Assembly: GCA_030765065.1 (NCBI GenBank)
Contig: CM060984.1
Span: 104,141,488 to 104,205,487, forward strand
Direction: 5' to 3'
DNA length: 64,000 nt
DNA from: Deroplatys truncata
Taxonomy: Eukaryota > Arthropoda > Insecta > Mantodea > Mantidae
Part shown: positions 23,763 through 35,438 of the stretch, one piece after another
How positions within the stretch are numbered: position 1 is the stretch's first letter
Layout of the letters: each line of letters begins with the position of its first letter
Made by a program: the position numbers and the translations under genes
The notes under the pieces: model-generated
Databases searched by the model: none
What the model saw: the letters and a program-made list of their open reading frames with translations, nothing else
Told to the model about the DNA's origin: nothing

Positions 23763-25610
23763 TAAGCTGGCACGGGTCACCAGTCCAGCGCCTTATGCAC
23801 ACATCTCGTCTGGCTAAAACACCTGTAAATGGATAACAGATTTACTGGCATGTAAAATAGTTCTTCCAATTACGCAGATGCTGACGTGACTAGCAGTTAT
23901 TATCATCATCATAAGCATCATAAACATAACAAAGAGCCTAGATTATCATACTGATCCTTGGGATACACGTATTTGTAAATATTAGCTTTAGAGAGTCTAA
24001 TAGAACATCTATAGCATATGGATTTTATATCCTTTTTGATATATTACCTTGCGGCAGGTGTAATGTTCATTCGGTTTACCAATATTTCGAATATCTATGA
24101 GTTGCCTTCGTCTACTGTGGTTTTTGAAATACTGCTATTCCCACAAATTGTTCCCTGTCTTGAAACCACTCACGAGATAGATGCAAAAAAGGGGAGTTCA
24201 AAGCCACGTTTTACAATGTACTCTGCCAAAAATGGGGGCAAGCGAAGTTGGCAGTACTGAGCAGCAATTCATCTTGCACAGTTCGGACACTTTCATTTCC
24301 GGGAGTTTGTTTCGAAACCTCCCTCCCCATCCCCGCAGGGTTACTACCCTTGGCGAGATAGAAAAAAAGCTGCAGCATATGTTATCTCCGGGCCAAAGTA
24401 AATATTTCTGTTCTCTGCAACAAAAATAAGAAGTTATTGTCAAGCTTCGTACGTCGACAAAACGTACCAACTTTTCAATTATTCCTGTTTCTCCCTTCTA
24501 GCGGAAACCGTGCTTCTTTTGTTGCTGCTCGAGACGTCTGTGGAGAATCTGACGCTTTTTTTGTTCGGTAAATCTTGGAGATTGCCACCATGCGTCATTT
24601 GTATATGTGCTTAATCCAGAATAAGGTAGTCTGAGTCGAGTGCATAATCTCATGTTTAAGTTAACACTTCCATAAGAGGGCGATGCACGCAAATGAAAGC
24701 AGCTAAGATTGGATATACTGCTCTTCATATCACTGCTAACATAATAATGGTGAGTAAGGAGTGGACGTTGAAGGGACAGGAGGAGTTGAGTCAAAAGAAG
24801 AGACCGCAGTAGAAGAATGGTGGCGATATGGTGGCATAGCGAGTTGAGTGTTTAGTGATCGCGAATTTGTTAGAAATAAATGTTAATGAAAGTTGGTAGG
24901 AAATTAATAAAATTAACTGATTGTGTTTAAATTGAGCGATGAAATGGCTTATAGTATAAGTTAAAAATGTGGAATTGTGGTGAATATGGTAAAGAATTAT
25001 AAATAGTATGGTGTTGGATAGTTTAGTGAACTGAAGTGAGAAATACTTAATACAGATATAAATGATGCATAGTTTAGTTTGATAGTTTAGAGATGTGAAG
25101 TATACTCATGCTATATAAATGAATTATTAAGATATTGAATAAAATAATAAATACGAACATGTATATTTGATACATGGATTAAAGTAAATTAATAGTACAC
25201 ATACTTTATAAAATATAATGTGTAGGTACTTATGAGAATATTTTGGTATGTTGGATACCAACACTTTTGCTACTGGGTACCGTAGATTTATTTAGTAACT
25301 TAGCATTTTAGTAATTTAGTTAATAGGTAACAATTGGAATGCAGTTATTATGGATAATGACTTCCAATGTTAATAATAATTTACTATACTTTGTTGACTT
25401 GTAGTTTAATTGTAATTTGTTTTGTTTTATTTCTTTAATTTGCTTTAATTTGTCATTAGTAATTAAATCTGTTGAACAATCTTGTATAAACTAATAAAAA
25501 TAAGGGAAATAACCCCCTTACGAGGGTCTCATCTTATCTGGTAGAAGAGTTCAGTACTCTATACTCTGTGATCCAGACGACCTTTGAAGAAGAGTTGTAT
25601 TTTATTTCGA
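23763..25610. other. Spacer containing one candidate small frame
   Basis: 24181-24800 is richer in G and C than the AT-rich 24850-25500 that follows. Apart from the frame described separately nothing is recognised. Confidence 0.4.
24498..24728 (-). CDS. Candidate small ORF, 76 aa, unrecognised
   Basis: From the ATG at 24728 the frame codes MKSSISNLSCFHLRASPSYG..., has an arginine-rich N-terminal half and ends in a basic, probably helical tail (FTEQKKRQILHRRLEQQQKK then HGFR). The frame is open for about 22 further codons upstream without an ATG, and TTATGTTAGCAG just before it could be a splice acceptor, so this could be a last exon. The N-terminus could suit a mitochondrial presequence. I recognise no family. 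Chance remains likely at this length. Confidence 0.25.
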   Translation of the reverse strand: MKSSISNLSCFHLRASPSYGSVNLNMRLCTRLRLPYSGLSTYTNDAWWQSPRFTEQKKRQILHRRLEQQQKKHGFR

Positions 25611-26483
25611 CTGTTGGGGAGCCGAACTTGAAGTAGTTGCAACCGCACGTATGATAAAAAGTTTCCGGTAGCCTTCGCCCCAAGTTTAAAAATATTAACT
25701 TTGTAATTTTTACTGTTTCTTTAAATATTATATATTTATATTTGCCTCGGCTGCGTCAGTATTTATTCTTAGAGACATGAATGTCTTAGCAGGGAGTGGT
25801 GCGACTGAAGAATGTAGGCTTACACAGATTATAATTTTACTTCACTCGTTCTATTAATGCTTGACACGATTTAAATAACACCACTGATATAGCTATGAAA
25901 TTTTTTTAATTACTTGCACTTTTTAACACGTAAACTATTTTTGTCTCACACAAAATACGTATTACATTTCTCAAGGACGCATCTAGCGTCCTGTTAGAAA
26001 CGCTGTCTACAAGCAACGCGTCCAGTTAAGAGCACTGTCTAGAAGCAACTGAACTCTGAATTTGAAAATTTTGCTATTTTTCAGTTCCTGATTGGCTAAT
26101 CCTAGTCCAATAGAATACCTTCATTTAACTAAAGATTTTTCTGGTTGTTGATTGGCTATTTTATGAACTGTCACAAAAATTACATAATTGTTGCTCAAAA
26201 AATGACTAGTAGCATTATTAAACCTAATTCATTATTGCCTCAAGGCTACCTCATTGTTAGCAAGTTTTAACCTATTTCTTACAGCTCCTACATTATTAAA
26301 TTACGTAATACATTCACATAACATTATTGAACATGTATACAATAATATAAACATATACAATGACTGTAATATACACTTTTTATATATTGTTACATACACA
26401 TATTGCTTTAAGGCGGGCTGTTATTGAATTTATATATTATATAATTAGACTGAAATCATTTAAGTGTTAAAAATACTGCCTCA
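25611..26483 (+). mobile_element. Rep-B copy B (possible solo LTR)
   Basis: This segment of about 873 bp starts CTGTTGGGGAGCCGAACTTG and ends TTAAAAATACTGCCTCA, and is collinear with 2733-3634 throughout. It carries two GATTGGCTA motifs (inverted CCAAT) and has no coding capacity. TG...CA ends are compatible with an LTR, but I see no primer-binding site after it and no flanking duplication. Confidence 0.65.
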
Positions 26484-27439
26484 CCTTCCTGAGAAGTTAA
26501 CTTCTCTGACTTGATAGTAGGCAAGGCTAAGATTCACCTACAACGGGTAGAAGCGACTCATGAGCGGTAGAGAAAGGTTGTTGCCCGAAGAATGCACCCT
26601 GCAAGCTGGAAGCACAAAGATGGCAACCTATCACCAGCTTAACCTGCGCAGCGCTCGTAACGTGGCCAGGGGATTAATCTTTTATTGAGAATCTGCATAT
26701 CTTGAATAAACCAATAGGGAAAAGAAATATTGTAAGACCAGATAAAAGGTGATACGAACAGGATATGCAGATTATTACAGACGAAATGCCTAATGCATGA
26801 AGAAGGAAGAAGAATAAATAGGAAATTTCGAATACACGTCCTAGTGTAGACGACTAATTACCCTGACGAAGTATTGCAGATTTTATTATATTTTCATTAG
26901 TTAGCATATTAATATAGATATACTTTCTGTTATTGCTTCACGATATCCGCCAAGGTAGCAGAATAGCTACAATTCTTGAATGACCGGATTCGTACAACAG
27001 CTTGTCTTGTGCATTTCACTGCTCGACCAACGCAAATTGAAATGTTTGCGGTAATTTTCAGTTTTAAATAAATAACCGATATTAATGTCATAACGAGCAA
27101 ACCTAAAGCCCTTTTTGAAAGTGTGTATCTAAACATGTGCGTATCCTACTTTTTTTGTTTAAGAATTGCTAAACCCATTAGTGTGAAACGTGATTTATTT
27201 CAAACTTGAGAAATTAAAAGTCCTATCCTGCCAAGTAATTAGTTCATTACCCATTACGTTAGAAACCATTTAAGATATCAGACTAAATATGGATTTAGCT
27301 GGATGCCTAGCAAGTTCTTTATGTAATTTATTAAGGAAGTTTCTCATTTACAGGATTTTTTATTAAATTGGTGGGCGAAGCACGTGTACCTTCCAGTTAT
27401 CAGAACAAAGCTGTTTGAAAAGTTATTGAGTGCCCACAT
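26484..27439. other. Spacer, no feature recognised
   Basis: A GC-richer patch (26520-26680) may be a degraded repeat. Nothing else is seen. Confidence 0.4.
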
Positions 27440-27660
27440 TTTACTTCCTCTACCATATATATAGTAGGTAGAGACGATATTGCATTTAACCCAAACATTT
27501 CAGCGAAAATACATGTTTTGAGGGTTCTTGAAACCAAAAAAAAAGCATTTTTAGAAAAACATCCGGAGGATTTTTTAAGAAACTCCCATCCACACAAACT
27601 GCCCTTTACAAAGAAGTATCTTGAAATTTTTTGTTTTCTAATAAACGAACTGTAACAGTT
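27440..27660 (+). mobile_element. Rep-A fragment with internal deletion
   Basis: It starts TTTTACTTCCTCTACCATAT, keeps AAATACATGTTTTGAGGG and the CTGCCCTTTACAAAGAAGTA block, but lacks about 80 bp including the microsatellite site. It stops near the middle of the family sequence. Confidence 0.7.
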
Positions 27661-28372
27661 ACACTTTTCAGCCGCTAGGCAGTGCTAGACTGCTGGACGT
27701 TTCCGGACTTAAGGATAAGACGCATATACGTATACAATATTACTGTTACACTTAACTCATATTAACGGTATTGATATGTAGTACGTATCACAGAAAATTT
27801 GTGTTATTTATTTAATTGTGATCTTCTGACGCCATTTAGAGACGCAAATACCTCTTCTTATAATTTATTATGTAATTATTTTAGGGGTACAGCAATAATA
27901 ATGTTCTGTGTGAGCAGAATTCATCACTTTTTTCGTGTTGGCCAAAGATTTGACATGCTCTAGAACTGCAACTCTGCGTGACGTTCATTGCTATTTTGTG
28001 AAATTAGTTACTTGTTGTTTAACTCTTAATTTTTGTGATATATATGAACCGCAATTCAAATAGGGCTTACCGAATTCGAGAAGACCATTAAGGTGGAAAA
28101 AATGAACTGAAATACGAGTCTGTAAATCGAATACTCCTAAGGGATCTGAAATTCTATGCACTTTAGTGTATTATTTATATTGTTTGTGAATAATATAAAT
28201 GTGGTGTCGTAGACTTTTTGTTTCATTTTCTGTCACGTTCGTCTCTGTTGTACAAAGAGAAGAAATCTATCTTTCTTGAAGTAGAGAAAAAATCTTGGAA
28301 CCGTATCAAAGGATAAAATAACATTATGGAATGTTCAATAAAATTTACTTTCTTTAAATATGCACGAAGTCA
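27661..28372. other. Spacer, no feature recognised
   Basis: AT-rich sequence; nothing recognised. Confidence 0.4.
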
Positions 28373-29505
28373 ATAGATAGCGTTCACTTTCGCAGGCATA
28401 CTTTCAATCAGGTGTTGGAAGGTTTCTTGGGGAATGGCAGCACATTCTTCACGAAGTGCGGAACTGAGGAAAGGTATCGATGTAGGTCGGTGAGGCCTGG
28501 CAGGAAGTCGGCGTTCCAAAACATCCTAAAGGTGTTCTATAGGTTTCAAGTCAGGACTTTGTGCAGGTCAGTCCATTACAGGGATGTTATTGTCGTGTAA
28601 TCACTTCACCACAGTCCGTGCAGTATGAACAGGTGCTCGATCGTGTTGAAAGATGCAATCCTCATTCCCGAATTGCTCTTCAACGTTGGGAAGCAAGAAG
28701 GTGCTTAAAATATCAATGTAGGTCTGCGCTGTGATCGTTCCACGCAAAACAACAAGGGTGCAAGTCCCCTCCAGGAAAAACACGACCACAACATAACACC
28801 ACTACCTCCGAATTTCACTGTTGGCACTACACACGCTGGCAGATGACCTTCACCGGCCATTCGCCATACCCACACCCTACCATCGGATTGCCACATTGTG
28901 TACCGTGATTCTTCACTCCACACAACGTTTTGCCACTGTTCAATCGTGTAATGTTGACGCTCCTTACACCAAGCGAGGCGTCGTTTGGCATTTTCCTGCG
29001 TGATGTGTGGATTATGAGCAGCCGCTCGACCATGGAATCCAAGATTTCTCACGTCACGCCTAACTGTCCTAGTACTTGGAGTGGATCCTGATGCAGTTTG
29101 GAGTTCCTGTGTGATGGTCTGGATAGATGTCTGCCTATTACTCTTTACGACTCTTTTCAAATGTCGACGGTCTCTGTCAGTCAACAGACGAGGTCGGCCT
29201 GTACGCTTTTGTGCTGTACATGTCCCTTCACGTTTCCACTTCACTATCACATCAGAAACAGTGACCTAGGGATGTTTAGGAGTGTGGAAATCTCGCGTAC
29301 AGACTTCTGACACAAGTGACACCCAATCACCTGACCACGTTCTAAGTCCGTGAGTTCCACGGAGCGTCCATTCTGCTGTTTCACGATGTATAATGACTAC
29401 CGAGGTCGCGGATAATGAGTACCAGGCAGTAGGTGGCAGCACAATGCACCTAAGATGAAAAACGTATGTTTGTGGGGGTGCCCGGATAGTTTTGATCACA
29501 TAGAA
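28373..29505 (-). mobile_element. Tc1-family DNA transposon, copy 2, one end lost
   Basis: This copy is closely similar to 7565-8785. The right TIR is intact (reverse of TATCCGGGCACC preceded by TGATCAAAAC), with TA at 29506-29507. The left end stops at the segment matching about 7677 in copy 1, so roughly 110 bp including that TIR is missing. With a single terminus it cannot be mobilised by the normal route. Confidence 0.9.
28376..29371 (-). pseudogene. Tc1-type DDE transposase, frameshifted, catalytic Asp changed
   Basis: The start region has lost one base after the ATG at 29371, and another is lost near 29265. The middle is well kept: an uninterrupted frame of about 180 codons (28705-29250) covers the end of the HTH domain, GRPRLLTDRDRRHLKRVV, TVRRDVRNLGFHGRAAAH and VWSEESRYTMWQSDGRVW. 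In the last block the first catalytic Asp (WSDES in copy 1 and in the family) is Glu. A second frame keeps FQHDRAPVHTA. The last 13 or so codons are lost with the element's end. It is inactive. Confidence 0.92.
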
Positions 29506-29507
29506 TA

Positions 29508-31585
29508 TGGAAACATTTAAGATAAATGGAAGTCAGTAGCCTTCAAGCACAATCATCGTGTATTCATCTCTTTCGACCTATGTTACAACATTTAATTTGC
29601 TTTACAATATTGTAAGTACTTAATTTCCTGCCGTAGCGAAAGCAAGATAAGTACAAGTTACGAATAATGAATGCTTCTACCGCGAATATGTTTTGAAGGC
29701 AAGGGTAGAAAGTTAAATTTTGAATGATTACCAAACGACATGATTAAATATAGAAACAGCGAAACATTACCCTTAAGCCAAAATCTCTCCAATGTGCAAC
29801 AGAGCTAAAAGCCCTGGCAGCTCGCTCGCTCAGATCCCTCTTTGGTAATTGTCTTCTTGTCCCGCCCGGGAGCTTCATGTTCCACTCGCGCCTAGGAGGT
29901 TGCTGTGATGAGTGACGTAAAACAGCCAATAGTTGCGTTGGACGACCATAATGACGTTCTAGCAGCCGCTACGTCAGAAATGACGACATCATTAGAGAAT
30001 ATTCCTTGTGTTGATGAGCTGGTGACATGTTCACCGGGAGGGGAGGGAGGTAGAAACAGCCCACTGTAAATTCATTAGCACTTATATGGGGAAAAATGTA
30101 TGTATCTCCTATCAGATGGTGTCTGCTGTGGACCAGCTGCTTGGCAAGCGTGGCCGATCTGGGTGAGTGGGTAAACATAATATAAAGCATAATGTGAAAT
30201 GTATGGCACTTCTTACAGAAGGTGCTGGAAGTACTGCGACTTTTATCTACGAGAAAAGTTAAAATACCAAACCCGAACACCAAAAAAAAAAAAAAAAAAT
30301 GGAAACATAATTTCGCCATAAAATTTTGCTAATTTCTGAAGGCGAAATGCTTTGAAGCATTAGGAATTTTATTTCAGATTTCAACAGTACCAACAAGCCT
30401 AGGGACAACTCTTCCATCATCTTCTGCAAGAGGTATAGTACCGTAAATTTGAAAATATGTTTCTCTCATGTTGGCAAACCCGCCAAGAAAGGTATCCCTC
30501 TGCAAGTAGCTGGGCTACAGCAAGCTCAGCTGCCGGTTAGCGGTCCCTGAAATGTTCGGTGCGCCTGTCGAAATTCACCCTGCGAAACTGTTACATAATT
30601 TTCAGAGCCTCACTTTAAAAGTAAATCTGATATGTATTCTGGTTCTGAAAAAGTTTATGAGTTTAAAGGGATATCAAATCAGCTTGTAGATAATTTCAAA
30701 AGATAGTTATGCAAAAACGCGTCATTTGAAATTCCGACGTCACTTTCATTTGCATGCATGAGAAAACATCCAAGAAATAAAAGAGAGTATTCATATATGA
30801 AATGTTTGAAGTTTATCTTAGGCACTGAAAATCTGTCGTTCCTTTCTGTTTCTTTCCTTCTTCTACTAGTAATTACACTTAATTTAAGGGAGGTAGAATT
30901 AAGGCTTTTAAAGCTCGTGAAAAGAGCCTTAGAGGAAACTGCATAGGTAGTCTTAGTTCAATGTGACATAATGAAAGTGTTTTTCAGATTAAGAAACTCA
31001 TCTATCAAAGTAGAACACAAAGTGATGGAAGCCTTACAATAAATTTAAACTTCAAAAGGAAGCTTCTGCGTACGGAAATGGTTATTTACAGACTCTGGCT
31101 TTAGCGAAGTGAATAAAGAAAGAATAAGGGAGGAAGAGAAACAGTGAGAAAAAGTGTTATTGACGAAATGAATGAAAGATATTATCGATGTTACCTGGTG
31201 GAGGATCTAGGGATTGCGAGGCCCTGATGTGCATGGTACTGAGAAAGAAGGAAAAAGATAAAACGCAACACTTTTCCATCTCTTTGGGAATACAGGTGCA
31301 TGAATAACAAGAAGGCAATGGGGCAAAATATTCACAAGAAATAACACTTTCTCTGTGTTATATTTTATTTATGAGTTTTTTATAAAATTAATGTTTATAA
31401 TTCTTTAAATGAAAAATTATATTCCTCTACAGAAGTCATTTAAGAGGAGCGAGAAGTGCATTATATTGATTCTAGGCATTCACTGAATTCCAGGAAACAT
31501 GCACATACCCGGGTATACGAGTAATTATTAAGTGTTAACGAACTGCTATAAGTAACAAGCAAGTCCTCTAAACTGCCATTAACTG
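29508..31585. other. Spacer with A17 tract and clustered CRE-like motifs
   Basis: Four TGACG/CGTCA half-sites lie within about 80 bp (29910-29985: GTGACGTAA, ATGACGTTC, CTACGTCAG, ATGACGAC). An A17 run is at about 30282-30299. A 116-codon minus frame (29969-30319) is poly-F and A/T-driven, so it is not called. Confidence 0.4.
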
Positions 31586-32361
31586 TAAAAAAAAATCTCA
31601 TGGGTTACGTTCATATAACTTTCCCTAATCTCTATCGTTTATTGGAGGGTATACAAATATAGTTACGAAAGTTCATTTAATTCAGATAAACCTTTGCATT
31701 TCATTAAGATACAAAACACAGTGATAGTCAAATATTTAAGAACTGGACGCTACACGCCGGTCTGTTTCCAGCAATTGGCACTGAAAATTGATGGTATTGA
31801 ACAAATCGAAGATTAATAACGATATCTCAGAAGCGACTAATGTCACAGAAAAAGTTATTTCAAGTAAATTATGTGTTTTAAACAGATCTGCATGGTTTGT
31901 TTTCATCTATCGCTTAAACGTTTAACAGTTATACAAGGTTTATATAAAATTCCTTCCGAATGGAGAGAATTTCACAGGTTATTCTCAGAAAAGTCAAGAT
32001 ATAAATTTTATTTATCATGTAAATATCTTTAATATATGACATTTTAATCAAAATCGTGTAATTTTTTTAAAAAAAATCAAAGTTTTCGAAAAATGTTCAA
32101 TGTAAAGACTAGTTCGGGGGGAGGGATTTTCTTGAAAATCTTCGTCTCGCATCTTTGGAAGCGACAAACACCTAAATACCAAGTCTGGTATTTATCCGAC
32201 TTTTCGTTTTTGAGTTATGCTGTCACATACACACAGAACGTTTTCTAAAAATTCTCTTTGGATTCAGCGGACTCAAAACCCGCATTTCTGGTGAAGTATC
32301 GAATTTTTGGGTGGAATGCAATACTTTCTCTACCTACTATGTACGTGGTAGTGAAAGTAAA
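31586..32361 (-). mobile_element. Rep-A copy, minus, first of a tandem pair
   Basis: On the plus strand it opens AAAAATCTCATGGGTTACGT and closes CTACCTACTATGTACGTGGT then AGTGAAAGT. It is joined directly, with no spacer, to the next minus copy at 32362. Confidence 0.85.
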
Positions 32362-33205
32362 AATCTGATGCGATACACTCGCATGACTTTGTCGTCGTTT
32401 ATTAGTGGTTATACAATTATTCCTACTTAAGCTTATTTTTCTGTCTACTACATTTTAATACAAATAAACCTTTGCAGAAATAGCTATAAAATTTGTTATA
32501 GATACAAAGGGAACAGCGATAGCCAAATGTTTAAGGACTGGACGCTATATGGTTGCCTTAAAATTACATACCAATCGCGACAAACAACTGGATGTTGAAA
32601 GGACTTTAAGAGAGTGACCAAGAAATGAAAAATTCAAACCTTTAATAACGGATATCTCAGAAACGGCTTATGTCACAAAAAAGGGTATATTAAATAAACT
32701 GTATGATTTAAAGAAATTTAGAGTCTTTGTATAGTACGTGTTCGTCTATCGCTTAATGTTTACCAGTTATACAACATTATACGAAATTCCGTCTGAATTA
32801 AGAGGACTTCAAAGCTTATTCCCTGAAAATTCAATAATGTACACTTTATTTTTCATTAATATCATTAGTATATGGTATTTTAATCAAAATCGTTAGATCC
32901 ATTTTTTAAAATAATCAAAACTGTCAAAAATGTTCCATGTAAAAGGTAATGTGAGATGGGGGATTTTCTTGAAACTCTTGTCGCATCTTCAGAAAGTACT
33001 CAACCTAAATACCAGTTTGGTGTTTATCCGAATTTTCGTTTTTGAGTTATCTGTTCTCACACGCGCGCGGGGAACCATTTACTACGGTTTTTTGGATTAA
33101 GTATCTCAAAACATGTATTTTCGGTGAAATCTGGGTGTCAATTTTTGGGTGGAATACAATACGTCCTCTACGTATCAGGTACGTATACATGGAAAAAATG
33201 GCAAA
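32362..33205 (-). mobile_element. Rep-A copy, minus, second of a tandem pair
   Basis: It opens AATCTGATGCGATACACTCG directly after the previous copy's terminal AGTGAAAGTAAA and ends near TCCTCTACGTATCAGGTACG. At the microsatellite site it carries a CACACGCGCGCGG run. The shared junction shows that these copies can exist as head-to-tail arrays. Confidence 0.85.
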
Positions 33206-33575
33206 AACACACACTTTTCCACGCAGAAGTAGTTTCCTCCAGAAGTAAATGTGATGAAAACTTTTCGTACAAATGTAAGACAAAATCTTTGGTATTTCCA
33301 GGCTTATTGCACCATATGAAATTTTAGTTCAGTTAATATATCCGATTAAGATAGCTAAGTATCGGCAGCTTGGTTTTTTTGAGAAAATGTACAGAGGGGT
33401 ACATAAAATTGCTGATTCCCCTATAATCAAATTAGTATGCTCTCTTCTACAGGTTTTTCAAATTTATCTAGGAAACAACTTGAATCCACTCAGCACTTAT
33501 CAGCTCAGTCGCTGTCTTGAAATACATTTTAAGGGGAGGTTAAAAGCCCCATTCCACAATTAAGTCTATTAAATT
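33206..33575. other. Spacer, no feature recognised
   Basis: Nothing is recognised between the Rep-A pair and the hairpin. Confidence 0.4.
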
Positions 33576-33681
33576 CATAATAACTTGACTACCTTCCGGC
33601 GAAGGTCACGTCGCGTTTGATAAAATTGAAGTTTTATCGAAAGTCACGCAGCCTTCACCGGAAGGCAGTCAAGTTATTATG
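33576..33681. repeat. 106-bp near-perfect inverted repeat (hairpin)
   Basis: CATAATAACTTGACTACCTT...GATAAAA is mirrored by the reverse complement of the right arm (CATAATAACTTGACTGCCTT...GATAAAA). The arms are about 50 bp with a loop of only a few bases. Each arm itself contains the palindrome CCTTCCGGYGAAGG. It would fold into a long cruciform or an RNA hairpin. Loosely matching AT-rich direct repeats (CCACAATTAAG..., CCCACAATTTT...) lie on both sides. Confidence 0.9.
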
Positions 33682-34044
33682 GACAACGGCCGCGGAAGCC
33701 CACAATTTTATTTACTAAATTCATGACCCTTTACCTTAAAAACTGTTGAAGATATCAGACAGGATTTTACAGGATGGAAACCTGTGGATGAGTTTACTAA
33801 TCCACTTTTATCCAATAAGTCTGTTTATTAAAGAAGGCAGGATCGGTTTGTGAATTATTCCATCTTTTGATTAATATTGATGAGCAATAATTTTGTTTAA
33901 AAACCATCTTATTAATATCAAAGCGGATCAACAGCACTTATGTTTTTATAATCCTAAAATTAGATATAATTAGCTATGCTCAATAGTTACTAGAAAGTAA
34001 CGGTTCAAAGCAAAAAAGGAGAAAACTAACTCACGCATATTGCA
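33682..34044. other. Spacer, no feature recognised
   Basis: AT-rich sequence; nothing recognised beyond the flanking repeat noted with the hairpin. Confidence 0.4.
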
Positions 34045-34548
34045 AAGAATGTCTCAGGCGATAACCTCTGTGGCCCGCATTCGGGAGGTGCCAGATTCGG
34101 TCCCCAGCGGCCGTCCAATCTGACCCAGGGGTATTTTCAAGGGTTGTCAGGCGAATGCTGCAGTGGCTTCCTTCATCTCCAGACTTTTCTGTCCCTCCAT
34201 TTCGTTCCATTAAGCATTTCATTCATCCTTCACCCCGTTTGGTCTATTCCAGCGTTGAAAGTGTCGGCGATGGTGTTTCGGTGCAGCATGGCAGGGAAAA
34301 GGAGCTCTGTGCACTTTCTCCGTCCCTCGGCCTTCGGCAGTTTTAGGGATTATAAGGACTGCCCTTTGGGGGCGTTGGTCCCTATGTGGGGCGGGGTTCT
34401 TGGTGTCTATCCGACTACCGGGGCGTCTCAATCTGAAAACTGTGTCATTGCTTTGCCGTCACTCCTGTTTCCGGCCGCTTGGTGTCTCCCTTCACCTCAT
34501 CCTTCCCTCTCAGAGGCGCTCCCTCGAAAATTGTCACTCAAAAAAAAG
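34045..34548 (+). mobile_element. tRNA-derived SINE
   Basis: The head is CTCAGGCGATAACCTCTGTG with CCCGCATTCGGGAGGTGCC and a B-box-like GATTCGGTCCCC. Body blocks GGCGAATGCTGCAGTGGCTT, CGTTGAAAGTGTCGGCG and CATGGCAGGGAAAAGGA are shared with the SINE at 4738-5263. It ends in CTCAGAGGCGCTCCCTC and an A-rich tail. The 142-codon frame on the plus strand is an artefact of GC content. Confidence 0.82.
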
Positions 34549-34589
34549 TATGTGACAAATTGTGCGTTTTAGGGATATCTACATTTTTG

Positions 34590-35036
34590 TATAGTTATGC
34601 AAAAGCCATTCCGAATGAAGAAACTTTTGGGTACATTCCCAGAAAATTCAAGATACACATTTCATTTGTATGAAAATATCTTAAAAATATGATATTTTAA
34701 TGAAAAAGTTTTAACAGGCATTTTTGAGAAAATCAAAATTTACGAAAAATGTTCTATGTAAAGGGTAGTCCAGGGTGGGGGTATTTTCTTAAAAATATTC
34801 GTGTCACATTTTTGAAAGATGCTGAACCTAAATGCCAAGTTTGGTATTTATCCGACTTTGAGTTTTTGAGTTATGCTGTTCACAGAGAGACACATATGGA
34901 CATTTTTCTAAAAATGCTTTTTTTTTCCATTCAGGGCGGCTCAAAGCATGTATTTCTGGTGAAATCTCGGTATCGAACTTTTGGGTGGAATACAATACTT
35001 TCCCTACTTACTATACGTAGTAGAGAAAGTAAAAAG
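34590..35036 (-). mobile_element. Rep-A 5' half, minus strand
   Basis: It reads in reverse from the ATGCAAAAGCCATTCCGAAT block to the terminal TACTATACGTAGTAGAGAAA, so the 5' end is intact and the 3' half is missing. It abuts a plus-strand 3' half at 35037, making an inverted composite. Confidence 0.82.
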
Positions 35037-35438
35037 TGAATCTCTTCAAAAACGAAATTTACTTAAAATAACTTTTTGTAGCATTAGCCATTTTCGAGAA
35101 ATCCGCTGTTATTGGTTTGAATATTTGAATAAGTTTGTAATTTTTTAAAATGCTGGTGCTATTCGCCTGTTTCTCGCAATGTCACGGAAAGGTATGGAAT
35201 TTCTAGGCCAGCATACAAAAATTAGCTTTTAAACATCTCACTATCGATTCAGTTTCTTCTATCCCCTTATACCCTCAACGAAATGTGCAATAAAACTATT
35301 TCTGTAAATGTTTATCTGGATCAACATGAAGTAGGTAGAAAAGTAAGCTTTCGTAAGAATCGTTTTTGGAAGCTATATAAAAATAAATTATAGTAGGTAG
35401 AGAAAGCCATCTGAATGCAACATCCGATTCTTTTGGTG
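35037..35438 (+). mobile_element. Rep-A 3' half, plus strand
   Basis: Starting AGTGAATCTCTTCAAAAACG, it follows the 3' half of the divergent subtype and ends ATAGTAGGTAGAGAAAGCCA then CAACATCCGATTCTTTT. With the preceding segment it supplies one full family length, but with the halves in opposite orientation. Confidence 0.8.

Noticed and set aside
34144-34572. 142-codon plus frame
   Set aside because: It lies within the SINE at 34045-34548, and the frame is broken in the related SINE at 4.7 kb.
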